Below are positions 30,262-40,200 of a stretch of 64,000 nucleotides of DNA, piece by piece. Every line of letters begins with the position of its first letter. The first letter of the stretch is position 1. Source of the DNA: Vibrio intestinalis (GTDB taxonomy: Bacteria > Pseudomonadota > Gammaproteobacteria > Enterobacterales > Vibrionaceae); assembly GCF_025195085.2 (NCBI RefSeq), contig NZ_JANAVY020000003.1, positions 62,001-126,000 of the forward strand, read 5' to 3'. The notes under the pieces are model-generated. The model saw nothing but the letters and a program-made list of their open reading frames with translations. It did no database searches and was not told where the DNA came from. A program made the translations under genes and the position numbers.

Positions 30262-30690
30262 TTAAACGGCGGTTTGTTTGATTTGGTCAACGATGGCTTT
30301 AAGCCCATTACCGCGAGACGGGCTCAAATGCGCCACTAAGCCTAAGCTGTCAAAGTAACCATCCACATCGAACTGCTGAATTTGCTCACTGGTTTTGCCG
30401 TTAAATGCGGCCATTACCAAAGCAATAAGGCCACGGACAATGCGCGCATCCGAATCTGCGCAGAAATACCATGTACCTTCGACTTGTTCACTCACCAACC
30501 ATACTTGGCTTTCACAGCCCGAAACCATCACTTGTTGTGATTTCAATTCTTCAGGCATTACAGGTAGCTTCTTGCCCCATTGAATCACTTGACGGTAGCG
30601 ATCTTCCCAGCCTTTAAAGTTTTGCATGGTCTCAGCAATATCCGCTGCGCTAATTTGACTACCAAATGGATTTTCAGGAAAAGAGGACAT
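30262..30690 (-). CDS. csdE: CsdE, SufE-family sulfur acceptor
   Basis: A second SufE-family protein, here 142 residues. The ATG at 30690 has GGAG seven bases upstream and gives MSSFPENPFG. The sulfur-acceptor cysteine is Cys59 in SGCESQVW. In E. coli CsdE accepts sulfur from CsdA and works with the adjacent TcdA (CsdL). Here tcdA also lies directly upstream (19 bases), which supports the CsdE name. No csdA desulfurase lies next to it, so SufS or IscS may donate sulfur instead. Confidence 0.87.
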   Translation of the reverse strand: MSSFPENPFGSQISAADIAETMQNFKGWEDRYRQVIQWGKKLPVMPEELKSQQVMVSGCESQVWLVSEQVEGTWYFCADSDARIVRGLIALVMAAFNGKTSEQIQQFDVDGYFDSLGLVAHLSPSRGNGLKAIVDQIKQTAV

Positions 30691-30708
30691 GACTTGCTCC
30701 AACAATGA

Positions 30709-31518
30709 TTACTTCGAGTACTTTTGAATCAGCTTTTCAACAATGCGCGATACGGCAACAAAACCAAAAGTGGCCGTTACGACCGTTGCTGCGCCAAAAC
30801 CGCTGGCACAATCCATACGTTTTGGCCCTTCCGCTGTGGATTTAACACCACACACGCTACCATCCGCTTGAGGGTACTTAAGCTGCTCAGTTGAGAACAC
30901 GCAGTCGATACCAAATTTACGTTGTGGATTCTTCGGGAAGTTATGATGACGACGCAGTGTATCTTTAATTTTCTTCGCTAGTGGATCTTGAATCGTCTTA
31001 GTGAGATCCGCCACTTTAATTTGGGTCGGATCCGTCTGGCCGCCTGCGCCACCAGTTGTAATCACTTTGATTTTATTGCTGCGGCAGTAGGCCAACAGCG
31101 AAGCTTTCGCTTTCACACTGTCGATGGCATCCAACACGTAATCGTACTCTTTGGTTAGATACTCATGCTGATTATCCGGAGTAATAAAATCATCGATTAG
31201 ATTTACTTTGCACTCAGGGTTAATCAACTTCACACGCTCAGCCATCACTTCGATTTTGCTTTGACCAACCGTACCACTCATGGCATGAATTTGGCGGTTG
31301 ATGTTAGTCACGCAAACATCATCCATATCGATCAGGGTCAGTTCACCCACACCGGTACGAGCTAATGCTTCTGCCGCCCAAGAGCCAACACCACCAATAC
31401 CAATCACACATACGTGCGCAGCACGCAAAATTTCGACTTCACTATTACCGTATAAACGGCGTGTGCCACCAAAACGTTGGTTGTAGTTATCAGAAGCTGG
31501 AGTATCTAATTCACGCAT
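30709..31518 (-). CDS. tcdA: TcdA (CsdL), tRNA t6A dehydratase
   Basis: An E1-like ATP-dependent enzyme that cyclises N6-threonylcarbamoyladenosine 37 to ct6A. The N-terminal Rossmann domain has VIGIGGVGSWAAEALARTGVG (nucleotide loop), DMDDVCVTNINRQ and VLDAIDSVKAK. CASGFGAATVVTATFG forms the later membrane-adjacent helix. I start at 31518 (MRELDTPASDNYNQRFGG, 269 residues) because the ATG at 31569 lies within the mltA terminator hairpin. It is coupled with csdE. Its tRNA substrate class overlaps that of TrmO, encoded at 12998. Confidence 0.92.
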   Translation of the reverse strand: MRELDTPASDNYNQRFGGTRRLYGNSEVEILRAAHVCVIGIGGVGSWAAEALARTGVGELTLIDMDDVCVTNINRQIHAMSGTVGQSKIEVMAERVKLINPECKVNLIDDFITPDNQHEYLTKEYDYVLDAIDSVKAKASLLAYCRSNKIKVITTGGAGGQTDPTQIKVADLTKTIQDPLAKKIKDTLRRHHNFPKNPQRKFGIDCVFSTEQLKYPQADGSVCGVKSTAEGPKRMDCASGFGAATVVTATFGFVAVSRIVEKLIQKYSK

Positions 31519-31547
31519 AGTGCTCGCTCGTAAATCGGTGCAAAAAC

Positions 31548-31574
31548 AAAGAGTGCGTTTTATACGCACTCTTT
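31548..31574 (-). terminator. Terminator after mltA
   Basis: AAAGAGTGCGT / ACGCACTCTTT stem with a 5-base loop and GTTTTTG tail on the minus strand, 30 bases past the mltA stop. Confidence 0.88.
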
Positions 31575-31603
31575 ATGGAAAAGTCTAGGTTCTGCAACGT
31601 CGT

Positions 31604-32704
31604 TTATTGACGTTTTTCTGGAGGCATAGCCCAAGGCGCTTGCGTCGCTGAGTTTTCTAACCCTAACTTCCACACACGGCCAAAATGTTTGTAATGGCCA
31701 GCCTCTGTGCCCGCTCTTGGCCCCATACCATGGTAAAGGTCGAGGTGATTCTGTTTTACCGCGCCGCCCGTGTCTAACACGATAAGTAAACGTAATTGGT
31801 GCGCGCCACTCCAAGAGCCATCCGCGTTAAGCAGTGGCACTTCAGCTAAAATAGGTGTCCCCATTGGGAAGATAGAGCGATCCCCCGCTACCGATGCCAT
31901 AGGTAATAGTGGAATACCTGCCGAGCCTGTGACTGGCGCATCAGCTTGTGGAGAGAAGAACACAAACGAAGGGTTTTGTTCTAACACTTCACGAACCGTG
32001 GCATCATCATTTGCCATGACCCAATCTTTGATCGCTTTCATCGACATTTTTTCACGAGGCACTTCGCCGCGCTCAATCAATACTTTGCCAATGCTCACGT
32101 AGGCTTTGTTGTTCTTACCGCCGTAAGCAAAATACTCAAGGGTGTCATCATCTTCAAAGTGAACAAAGCCACTGCCCTGCACTTCCATTAAAAATGGGTC
32201 GATCATGTTGGGTGCATAGCCAAGCTCTAGGCCTTGTCCCGCCAACGCGCCTGCATAAATCTCTGCGCGAGTTGGGCAGTTAGTATCGCAATTTGGTTTA
32301 GCGTAAACCGGATATTTGTAAACCTCGTTTGCCTGATGGCGAAGCTCCATTACCGGCGAGAAATACCCCGTAAATAACACATTACCTTGCTTGTCTCCGC
32401 CACCTAACTGTGCGGTTTGAATACCGAAGCTTGCCAGCTGACTTGGATCACCGCTTTGCAGTACCCACTCATTAAGCTTTTCATACAAAGCTTGGTAAGT
32501 ATTCGCCATTGAAGGTGATTTGTTTATCACTTGCTCGGCTTGGCGATGAAATTCCGTAAAATCACGCGAAACTGGTGACTCGACCGTTTCAACACGGTTG
32601 AGAGTATTATTGAATTCGCCATCAAGATATTGCTGGGCGCGCTCAGTTGGTTGAGCACAACCAAACAGCAGCATAGAGGCTGCTAAAGGGAGGTATTTTT
32701 TCAT
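31604..32704 (-). CDS. mltA: MltA, membrane-bound lytic murein transglycosylase A
   Basis: An outer-membrane lipoprotein that cleaves the MurNAc-GlcNAc bond with formation of 1,6-anhydro-MurNAc. The 366-residue precursor has a lipobox ending LLFGC (Cys16). The 3D-type domain carries the catalytic Asp in LIVLDTGGAVKQNHLDLYHG, preceded by VQGSGFVHF and the FFSPQADAPVTGSAGIPLLP loop. The order csdE-tcdA-mltA near argA is shared with E. coli. Confidence 0.95.
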   Translation of the reverse strand: MKKYLPLAASMLLFGCAQPTERAQQYLDGEFNNTLNRVETVESPVSRDFTEFHRQAEQVINKSPSMANTYQALYEKLNEWVLQSGDPSQLASFGIQTAQLGGGDKQGNVLFTGYFSPVMELRHQANEVYKYPVYAKPNCDTNCPTRAEIYAGALAGQGLELGYAPNMIDPFLMEVQGSGFVHFEDDDTLEYFAYGGKNNKAYVSIGKVLIERGEVPREKMSMKAIKDWVMANDDATVREVLEQNPSFVFFSPQADAPVTGSAGIPLLPMASVAGDRSIFPMGTPILAEVPLLNADGSWSGAHQLRLLIVLDTGGAVKQNHLDLYHGMGPRAGTEAGHYKHFGRVWKLGLENSATQAPWAMPPEKRQ

Positions 32705-32796
32705 TACGGGCTTGAGTCCTTAAACGCATTGCAACGAGGATGGCAATAGAAGCTCTACTCGTCAATCCATTATTAGTCATTCAAGGATCAGGCGGG

Positions 32797-33225
32797 CTAT
32801 TTTTGCACTTTTTTCACAAACATAGGTTGATAGAGCGCGTCAGTTTCAAGCTCCATCTCATTCCAGTTTTCCATGTGAAATTTAAAACGTTTGGTTTGAT
32901 TGCCGTGCTTATATTCTAAAACTTTGCCGTTAAACGAAAATTCGGTATCAACCACGCCACCGTCTATAACTACGCCAGAAGCACTAAGGACAAAAGTTTC
33001 CGCCGCATAAGGGGCAACCTCACTTTCAACCCAAGTACCATAGACCAAAGATTTAGGGTAAGTCACTTCTAGGTATCGTTTGTGCAGTGCCATTGCACCG
33101 TAGGCCACCAGCACGCTGACCGTAATCGCAAGCAACCACACCAATACTTCCATCCATTTATTCTTGAATGAAAATGTGCCTAAAAATTTGCGGTTGTTTC
33201 GAGTTTCTTTCACTACAGCGGTCAT
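32797..33225 (-). CDS. DUF2850 membrane-anchored protein, unknown function
   Basis: A 142-residue protein of the DUF2850 type, a family I know mainly from vibrios and with no assigned function. The ATG at 33225 has AGAGAT nine bases upstream; earlier TTG and GTG codons are possible but less likely. A polar N-terminus is followed by a hydrophobic segment (about residues 26-48, VLVWLLAITVSVLVAYGAMAL), then a periplasmic domain with GTWVESEVAPYAAETFVL and a lysine-rich tail. It lies between mltA and the divergent argA; I cannot infer its function. Confidence 0.82.
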   Translation of the reverse strand: MTAVVKETRNNRKFLGTFSFKNKWMEVLVWLLAITVSVLVAYGAMALHKRYLEVTYPKSLVYGTWVESEVAPYAAETFVLSASGVVIDGGVVDTEFSFNGKVLEYKHGNQTKRFKFHMENWNEMELETDALYQPMFVKKVQK

Positions 33226-33385
33226 CACAAACAATCTCTATATAGAAAGTGATTCTATATCATGCTGACAAATATCGCTCAATCGAGCGAAGTAAATTAT
33301 TGGGCTTCCATTCAAAAAAAACCTTGCCGACAAAAGAATAAATTTGCACTATAACAACATATAAATTCACCAAATGGACGTGGAT

Positions 33386-34732
33386 GTGAAAATTCGTAGT
33401 ACCGCGCTAGTTAAAGGATTTCGTCAATCAGCCCCTTATGTTAATGCTCACCGAGGTAAAACCATGGTGATCATGCTGGGTGGCGAAGCGGTCGCGGACA
33501 AAAACTTTAAGCATATTATCAGTGACTTGGCCTTGCTTCATAGCTTAGGTGTAAAGATAGTGCTCGTGCATGGCGCGCGCCCACAAATCAACTCAATCTT
33601 AAACAACAACCAAAGCGAAACTGCTTACCACAAAGGTGTGCGAATTACCGACGTCCATGCACTGCCATTAGTTATGCAAGCCGCAGGGCAATTACAGCTT
33701 GCCATCACGGCTCAGCTTTCAATGAGCCTAAGCAACACTCCAATGGCCGGCACGCAGCTAAATGTTGTAAGTGGTAATTTTGTTATTGCTCAGCCACTTG
33801 GTGTAGATGATGGGGTCGACTATTGTCATAGCGGCCGGATTCGTCGGATTGATATTGAAGGCATCAATCGCATGCTTGACCAAGGCTCTATTGTATTACT
33901 CGGGCCAATCGCTAGCTCAGTCACTGGCGAGTCATTTAACTTGTTATCGGAAGAAGTGGCGACTCAAGTGGCTATTCGCCTCAAAGCGGATAAGTTAATT
34001 GGCTTTTGTTCAGAGCAAGGCATTATTGATGAGAATGGCGAAGAGATTGCAGAGCTGGTTCCTCGTGAAGCAGAAAGCATCCTCAATCGACTAGAGAGCG
34101 ATGTTGACCAAAGCGGCGATAACTCTTCCGGAACGTTGCGATTTTTACGCGCTGCCATTACAGCATGTCGAGCGGGCGTTCCTCGCAGCCACTTAATCAG
34201 CTATAAAGTCGATGGCGCTTTAGTGCAAGAGCTATTCTCGCTCGATGGTATCGGGACACAAATCGTTTATGCCAGTTCAGAGCGGGTTCGTTTGGCGCAA
34301 ATTGATGACATTGGCGGCATTCTTGATCTTATTCGTCCTTTAGAAGAGCAAGGCGTTTTGGTGCGCCGCTCTCGCGAACAGTTAGAGCAAGAGATCCACC
34401 AATTTACCATCATAGAAAAAGATGGCCTTATCATTGGGTGTGCAGCGCTTTACCCATATCCTGAAGAGCATATGGCTGAAATGGCGTGTGTGGCTATTCA
34501 CCCCGAATATCGCGATGGCAACCGTGGTCTTGTTATGCTCAACTACATGAAGCAGCAATCAAAACAGCAAGGCATTAAACAGATTTTTGTTCTCACCACC
34601 CACAGTTTGCACTGGTTCCGCGAGCAAGGTTTTAGCGAAGTGGATGTCGATCGATTGCCGATGAAAAAGAAGAATTTATACAATTATCAGCGTAACTCTA
34701 AGATTTTAATGACGAATACAAATCAAGGTTAA
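33386..34732 (+). CDS. argA: ArgA, N-acetylglutamate synthase
   Basis: ArgA catalyses the first step of arginine synthesis, acetylating glutamate with acetyl-CoA. The protein has an N-terminal amino-acid-kinase-like arginine-sensing domain ([14 protein letters not shown], about 30-280) and a C-terminal GNAT domain with [21 protein letters not shown] prefer the GTG at 33386 ([15 protein letters not shown], 448 residues), which aligns with E. coli ArgA and has GGAC eight bases upstream. The ATG at 33374 is four codons upstream and has no ribosome binding site. I found no clear ARG box. A hairpin follows the stop. Confidence 0.93.
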   Translation: MKIRSTALVKGFRQSAPYVNAHRGKTMVIMLGGEAVADKNFKHIISDLALLHSLGVKIVLVHGARPQINSILNNNQSETAYHKGVRITDVHALPLVMQAAGQLQLAITAQLSMSLSNTPMAGTQLNVVSGNFVIAQPLGVDDGVDYCHSGRIRRIDIEGINRMLDQGSIVLLGPIASSVTGESFNLLSEEVATQVAIRLKADKLIGFCSEQGIIDENGEEIAELVPREAESILNRLESDVDQSGDNSSGTLRFLRAAITACRAGVPRSHLISYKVDGALVQELFSLDGIGTQIVYASSERVRLAQIDDIGGILDLIRPLEEQGVLVRRSREQLEQEIHQFTIIEKDGLIIGCAALYPYPEEHMAEMACVAIHPEYRDGNRGLVMLNYMKQQSKQQGIKQIFVLTTHSLHWFREQGFSEVDVDRLPMKKKNLYNYQRNSKILMTNTNQG

Positions 34733-34737
34733 GCAGC

Positions 34738-34764
34738 ATCGATGCCAGAAAATCTGGCATCGAT
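34738..34764 (+). terminator. Hairpin after argA
   Basis: A perfect 12-base stem (ATCGATGCCAGA and complement) with an AAA loop lies directly after the argA stop. The following AATATTTG is a poor T run, so efficient intrinsic termination is uncertain. Confidence 0.6.
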
Positions 34765-34929
34765 AATATTTGAATAAAACTTTGAATATTCGCTTTATTT
34801 CACAGTAATAGTTGTATAAAATTCGACCGCTTTCACATAAAAGCCCGAATAGGACTCATCTTCACCTAGTAAAAACTAGGTCGCACGGATTGCTTGAGGT
34901 AGATATCAACGTCACTAAGAGCAACAGTC

Positions 34930-35109
34930 ATGAAAACCATTATTTGTAATTCAGTACAAAGTTTTTGGGATATGGCCGAGAACGAGCTATTAATCAATTT
35001 GGATGTGCATTGTGTCTTCCCTGTATCAGAAGGCTTAAAGACCTTCATTTTAGGGTATCAAGACAAATACAAAATCCGCAGCATCTCATTCACATCAGTA
35101 TTCAACTAG
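34930..35109 (+). CDS. Small unrecognised ORF, 59 residues
   Basis: ATG at 34930, TAG at 35107-35109. AAGAG lies nine bases upstream as a possible ribosome binding site. The product begins MKTIICNSVQSFWDM and ends SISFTSVFN, with hydrophobic residues spaced as in a small alpha/beta protein and no signal peptide or membrane segment. It fills the gap between argA and the convergent recD. A short hairpin (CCTAGT/ACTAGG) lies about 50 bases upstream. I do not recognise it. It could be a real small protein or a chance ORF; the antisense ORF covering it has less protein-like composition. Confidence 0.45.
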   Translation: MKTIICNSVQSFWDMAENELLINLDVHCVFPVSEGLKTFILGYQDKYKIRSISFTSVFN

Positions 35110-35150
35110 CCTTTTCCGCACCTTTGCTTTGCTGTAACCATGGATGGTTT

Positions 35151-37265
35151 TTAACCCTTTAACCTCTCTGCTAAGCCACTCGCCCTTTCAGTCGTTACTC
35201 TTATTCCACGCTTAATCACATCGATTTGACCATACAAAGCCAAACGCTTTTTCGCTCGCGTAATACCGGTATAAATCAGCTCACGGGTTAGAATTGGACT
35301 GAAATCTTTTGGTAGAAGCATCAAGGTAAAATCAAATTCGCTGCCCTGCGATTTATGTATCGTCATCGCATAAGCGGTTTCATGCTCAGGCACTCGGCTC
35401 GGTAACACTGACTTTACGCTACCATCGGGTAGCTCGAAGAAGACTTTAAGGCGTGGCTGCGATTCAGACTCATCCAAAATACACAATCCGATATCACCGT
35501 TGTACAGCCCTAGCGCATGATCGTTACGAGTCACCATCACAGGTCTGCCGTGATACCAAAGCTCATCTTGAGTATGAATTAAGTTACGTGCAGCGAGCGC
35601 TCTTTCAATGCGCTGATTTAATCCAGTAACGCCAAAGTCACCTTCACGAATGGCGCACAGCAAACGACAACGACCAAATGCATCTAAACCCGCTTTCGCC
35701 ATTTGGGTCACCGACTCCACCTGATCCGTCTCTGGTTGTCGCTGCGGCTTAGCAATTCGGTCAAGGTAACCTTTATATTCAGTCACCATCGTTTGAATCA
35801 GCTGGTTATAGTGCTGAGTATCTAATGGGTAGTGGTCAATATCCTCAAAACCACGCTGCCATACTTGGTCAACTTTATGCGCAGAACCGGCATTGATCGC
35901 TTTTGCCAATTGGCCAATGCCCGAGCGAGCATCAAAGCGATAACTCTTTTGCAGCATACACAAACCATCGCCCACGCTGCTGCCTTTTCCGCTTTGCTGC
36001 TCTAGCGTCTGGTAGCCAGTTAACTGAGCAATCAGCTTACCTTGAGGTTGGCTGTAGCCATCTTGATGGAACGAGCAGATATCACCTAATACGGCACCCG
36101 CCTCTACTGAGGCCAACTGATCTTTATCGCCAAGAAGAATCAAACGCGCATGTGTTGGCAGCGCATCGACCAATTTGAACATCATAGGCAAATCGACCAT
36201 AGACGCTTCATCCACCACTAAGATATCCAAGTGCAGAGGGTTATCTTTGTTGTGTCTAAACTCTGCGCTGTTTGGCAGTGCGCCCAATAAACGGTGTAAG
36301 GTGCTTGATTCAGTTGGAATCGCGGCTTTCAGCTCAGGGCTCACAGGTAAAGCGTCAACCGCTTTACCAATTGATTCGGTTAAACGCGCCGCCGCTTTGC
36401 CGGTAGGAGCAACCAGCTTGATGGTCGGCACATTCATTAATGGCGTTGCACTCGATTGTGAAGATTGCTCAATCAAAGCTGCAAGCAGTTTTGTTACCGT
36501 GGTCGTTTTACCTGTCCCAGGGCCACCAGAGATCACCGCAAAGCGTTTGGTTAGCGCTATCGCCGCCGCGACCTTTTGCCAGTTCACACATGCGGCTAAT
36601 GGCACTAACTCATCTAAAGGCTGTAATTGCTCTGAGCGAGTAGCACTGAGTAGCACTTGATCAATCGCATTCCAATCGAGTTGACTGTCGTTGACCACAT
36701 CAAGGTGATCGCACACCATCTGCTGACGCTGAACTTGGTTGGTCGCCTCAAGACCAATACTGGCAAAGGCTGAGAACAAATAGTGATAACTACGCGCGAA
36801 TAGATGGTCAAGCAATTGAGAAAGCTTTTGGACATCAGTAGGCTTTAGGATCATGGGTGTCCCAAAGCTATTCAAACGCGCCGCCAAACTCACTTCATAA
36901 TGCCAGTAACGATGCAGATAAAGCCTTTGCCCATCAAATACCAACGGCAGGCTATTGGCCTCACTGTTAGCCACAAGCGCTGAACTCTTGAGTAATTGAG
37001 GCCAATCAATCGCCAGCAAGGCTTGGTTGAGTTGCAGCGCCGCCTCTCCGTACAAGCCAAGCTTGGCGGCTAAATCGACACTTTGTCCTTGTTCATCTGT
37101 TATCGGTAAGCAAATGTGCCCTTTGCCGAGCTCACTACTGACCACTCCGGCAATAAAAGCCAACTCGAGCTGTTGGGATTGAGAAAGAATAAAGCGTGCA
37201 AACTGGTAATCTAATTGACGAATAGAGCCCTTAATGGCTAATCGCTTCAGTGTTTCTAGCATCAT
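35151..37265 (-). CDS. recD: RecD, exonuclease V alpha subunit
   Basis: The 5'-3' motor of RecBCD, which processes double-strand breaks and degrades linear DNA up to a Chi site. The 704-residue superfamily 1B helicase has Walker A in ISGGPGTGKTTTVTKLL (about residue 245), DEASMVDLPMM (motif II), LILLGDKDQLASVEAGAVLGDI (motif III) and the C-terminal MTIHKSQGSEFDFTLMLLP motif. ATG overlaps the recB stop (ATGA), giving coupled translation in the order recB-recD. Confidence 0.95.
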   Translation of the reverse strand: MMLETLKRLAIKGSIRQLDYQFARFILSQSQQLELAFIAGVVSSELGKGHICLPITDEQGQSVDLAAKLGLYGEAALQLNQALLAIDWPQLLKSSALVANSEANSLPLVFDGQRLYLHRYWHYEVSLAARLNSFGTPMILKPTDVQKLSQLLDHLFARSYHYLFSAFASIGLEATNQVQRQQMVCDHLDVVNDSQLDWNAIDQVLLSATRSEQLQPLDELVPLAACVNWQKVAAAIALTKRFAVISGGPGTGKTTTVTKLLAALIEQSSQSSATPLMNVPTIKLVAPTGKAAARLTESIGKAVDALPVSPELKAAIPTESSTLHRLLGALPNSAEFRHNKDNPLHLDILVVDEASMVDLPMMFKLVDALPTHARLILLGDKDQLASVEAGAVLGDICSFHQDGYSQPQGKLIAQLTGYQTLEQQSGKGSSVGDGLCMLQKSYRFDARSGIGQLAKAINAGSAHKVDQVWQRGFEDIDHYPLDTQHYNQLIQTMVTEYKGYLDRIAKPQRQPETDQVESVTQMAKAGLDAFGRCRLLCAIREGDFGVTGLNQRIERALAARNLIHTQDELWYHGRPVMVTRNDHALGLYNGDIGLCILDESESQPRLKVFFELPDGSVKSVLPSRVPEHETAYAMTIHKSQGSEFDFTLMLLPKDFSPILTRELIYTGITRAKKRLALYGQIDVIKRGIRVTTERASGLAERLKG

Positions 37266-40200
37266 AGTCCTAACTCCATTTGCCCTTGTTGATTATCACG
37301 GTTTTCAATCTCCTGACCATCAATCAAACGGTCTAACTCATCAAGCATCGCTAGGCTCGGTTTGGCTGAGAATATGCCATGACCACTTTCGCCATCCATA
37401 CCCCGTAAGAACAGATAATAAACGCCGCCAAAGTGTTGCTGATAATCATAATTTGCTACGCGGCTGCGCAAAAATCGGTGAAGCGCTAGGGCATAAATTT
37501 GATATTGCAGATCGTAACGATGCCCTGCCATGGCTTGATTTAACGCCTCGCCATGATAGTCACTAACATCATCGCCAAGGTGGTTTGATTTCCAGTCCAG
37601 TACGTAGTATTTGCCTTGATGTTCAAAAACTAAATCGATGAAGCCTTTCAACATGCCTTGCACGGTATGAAAACCAAGATCGCCCGCTTTGGCAGACAAA
37701 GGATCATGGCGCTGCACAATACGGTTCAATGCCGTGGCATTAAGCACTTCAATCGGCAACAAGAACTCAAGCTCAACCAAGCGTTGCGCAGGTTGCTTTT
37801 GATTAAGCACTAACTGCTTACCATCCAATGGCGTCGCCAATACGGTGTCCACCAGTTGTTGTAGTACTGGTAACCATTCCGCTTCTAGCTGCTCGCTTTC
37901 CATCAATTCTTCAATGATGGCTTGGTTACTTGGATCGGTCGCCGGCAGAGTAAACTCCACTTCTTCAAACAAGGTATGTAAGAAAGTACCGGGACGCGCG
38001 CCACGCGGGAAATTAAAAATCGAACGTTCAGGCTCTTCAAGCTGCTGTTCATCATGCTCATCTGAAGAATCCACATCCAAACGCAGTAACTCGCTAGAGG
38101 CATCATGACCATGAGAGCCTTGCTTCACCAAGCCTGAGTAACTGGTCAAACGCCAGTTGCGATCAATCTCTTGCTGCAATTCACGTGCGTTTAGTGACTC
38201 AGTCACCTCTTGGCTTGCTTGGTATGGCGTTTCTGGAGTGTCGGGCAGAGCGACTTCAACCACACAGGTTAGATTTTCAGTTTGCTTGGTAATCGCATTG
38301 GCGAGATCAGCGATCCCCCCTTCTTGGCCATTTTGTAGCAAGTACCCCATAGCGCTCTTATGAGCACCTGTCGGCTCTTTGGTTGAACGTCCATCTCTTA
38401 GTGGCGCAGCGCCAATGAAACAACCATATACGGCGCGAGTCAGTGCCACATAAATCAGACGTAGGTCTTCTGCTAAACGCTCTTTGTCTGCAAGCTTTAA
38501 CGCTTCTTCATCATCGGTAATATCAAGAATGGTTTGATCTTGTTCAGCATCGTAATACTTGGCTTCGCTAGCTTGTCGATAGCTCATCACAAATGGCAAA
38601 AAGACCAAGTCATATTCCAAACCTTTGGACTTATGAATGGTGACTATTTGCACCAAATTACGCTCAGATTCCAAACGTTGGATCTGGTCATCACTACCAC
38701 CTAGGCCATTTTCAGCATCACTAATAGCTTGAGCTAGCCAACGCAGTAAGCCATGATCGCTGTCTAGCTCACCACTTGCTTGTTGCAACTGTTCACCAAT
38801 GTGCATCAGATCGGTAAGCGCTCGCTCACCGTTTTCTTCTTCCAATAATCGTTCAGCAACATGACGCTTACTCATCACCGCACGCAGCATTGGCAACACA
38901 CCACGCTGAATCCATAACTTACGATATTCTTTGAACTCGTTAACCGCGTTTTCCCACGCAGTTTCATCGTTATTGAGCGCATCTAAACTGCCCGCATCAA
39001 GAGCAAACAGTTCAGAAGCAAGGCTTGCCCGTAATGCTCGATCATTTTCTGGCGTCAATGCCGCTTGCAGTAAACGCTGAATGTCTTGCGCAATGGTAGA
39101 GACAAACACACTATCGCGGTTAGAGAGGTAAACGCTAGCAATGCCTTGTTGGGCAAGAGCCTGCTTCACCATGCGCCCTTCTGTTCCCGTTCGCACCAAT
39201 ACCGCAATATCACCTGCCTCAATCGGCTTTTGCCCTTTAGCATCAGTGAATACTGCTTGTTGTTGCTGAGAAGCCGTCAAGATAGCGTGAATCTTATCCG
39301 CGCAAGCCGTCGCCATGGCATGATGGTAATCCCCTTTCGGCAAAGGTTTCTCTTCTGCCTCTTGTAACCAATAAGTCAGCGCTGGTTGCACTTCGCCATT
39401 GAGCTGCCAAGTGCGTAAATCGGCCTTAGGGCTGGCATCAACGGGTAAGAAAGGGATGTCTTGATCATAGATAAAGGCACTATCTGGCAGGTCAAACACT
39501 TGATTGACCGCTGCAACCATATCGGCACTAGAACGCCAGTTTGTCCCTAGCGTAAAGTGAGAAGAAACCTGATTTCTCGCCTTAATATAGGTAAAAATGT
39601 CTGCGCCGCGAAAACCATAAATCGCCTGTTTTGGATCACCAATCATAAACAGACCGCATTCTGGATGCGGTAAATAAATACGGCTAAAAATGCTGTATTG
39701 CAGCGGGTCTGTATCTTGAAACTCATCAATCATCGCCACTGGGTAAAGTTGGCGAATGCGCTCTGCTAAAAGGCCGTCTTGATCATTATCCATCGCAGCA
39801 GAAAGGTTGGTGAGTAAGTCATCGAACGAGAGCCATTGTTTTTGCTGCTTCGCTGCCGCAAGCATTGCTCGGCACTGCTCAATAGCATGGGCCAACATAG
39901 GCGCTTTCAAACTGACAGGCTGAGCCAGAAACGCTTCAATCGCCTCAAATACCTCATGGGTTGGCGCTTGGCCTTTTGGCGTCTTTTCGTTCAACACGTT
40001 TTGCGCGAACTTTTCCAACTTATCTGGAAACTGATAATCCACCGTTGGCGCAGCAGCCCATTGGTTAACGCTTTCTAACCATGCCGGAAGCGATTTTTTG
40101 GTATAGCTGCGTTTATTAACATCAGACTCTGAAATCAGCGCGAGGTAGTCCTCTTGGCTGTCACGCCAACATTGCTTGAGCTGATCAATAGTGTCTAAAT

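Noticed and set aside
33300..33372. ARG box upstream of argA
   Set aside because: AT-rich, with only weak half-matches to the ArgR consensus.
34866..35048. Antisense ORF over the small argA-recD gene
   Set aside because: No ribosome binding site, and composition is less protein-like than the plus-strand frame.
36175..36660. Long plus-strand frame inside recD
   Set aside because: Antisense shadow of a firmly identified gene, with no start signals or recognisable protein.
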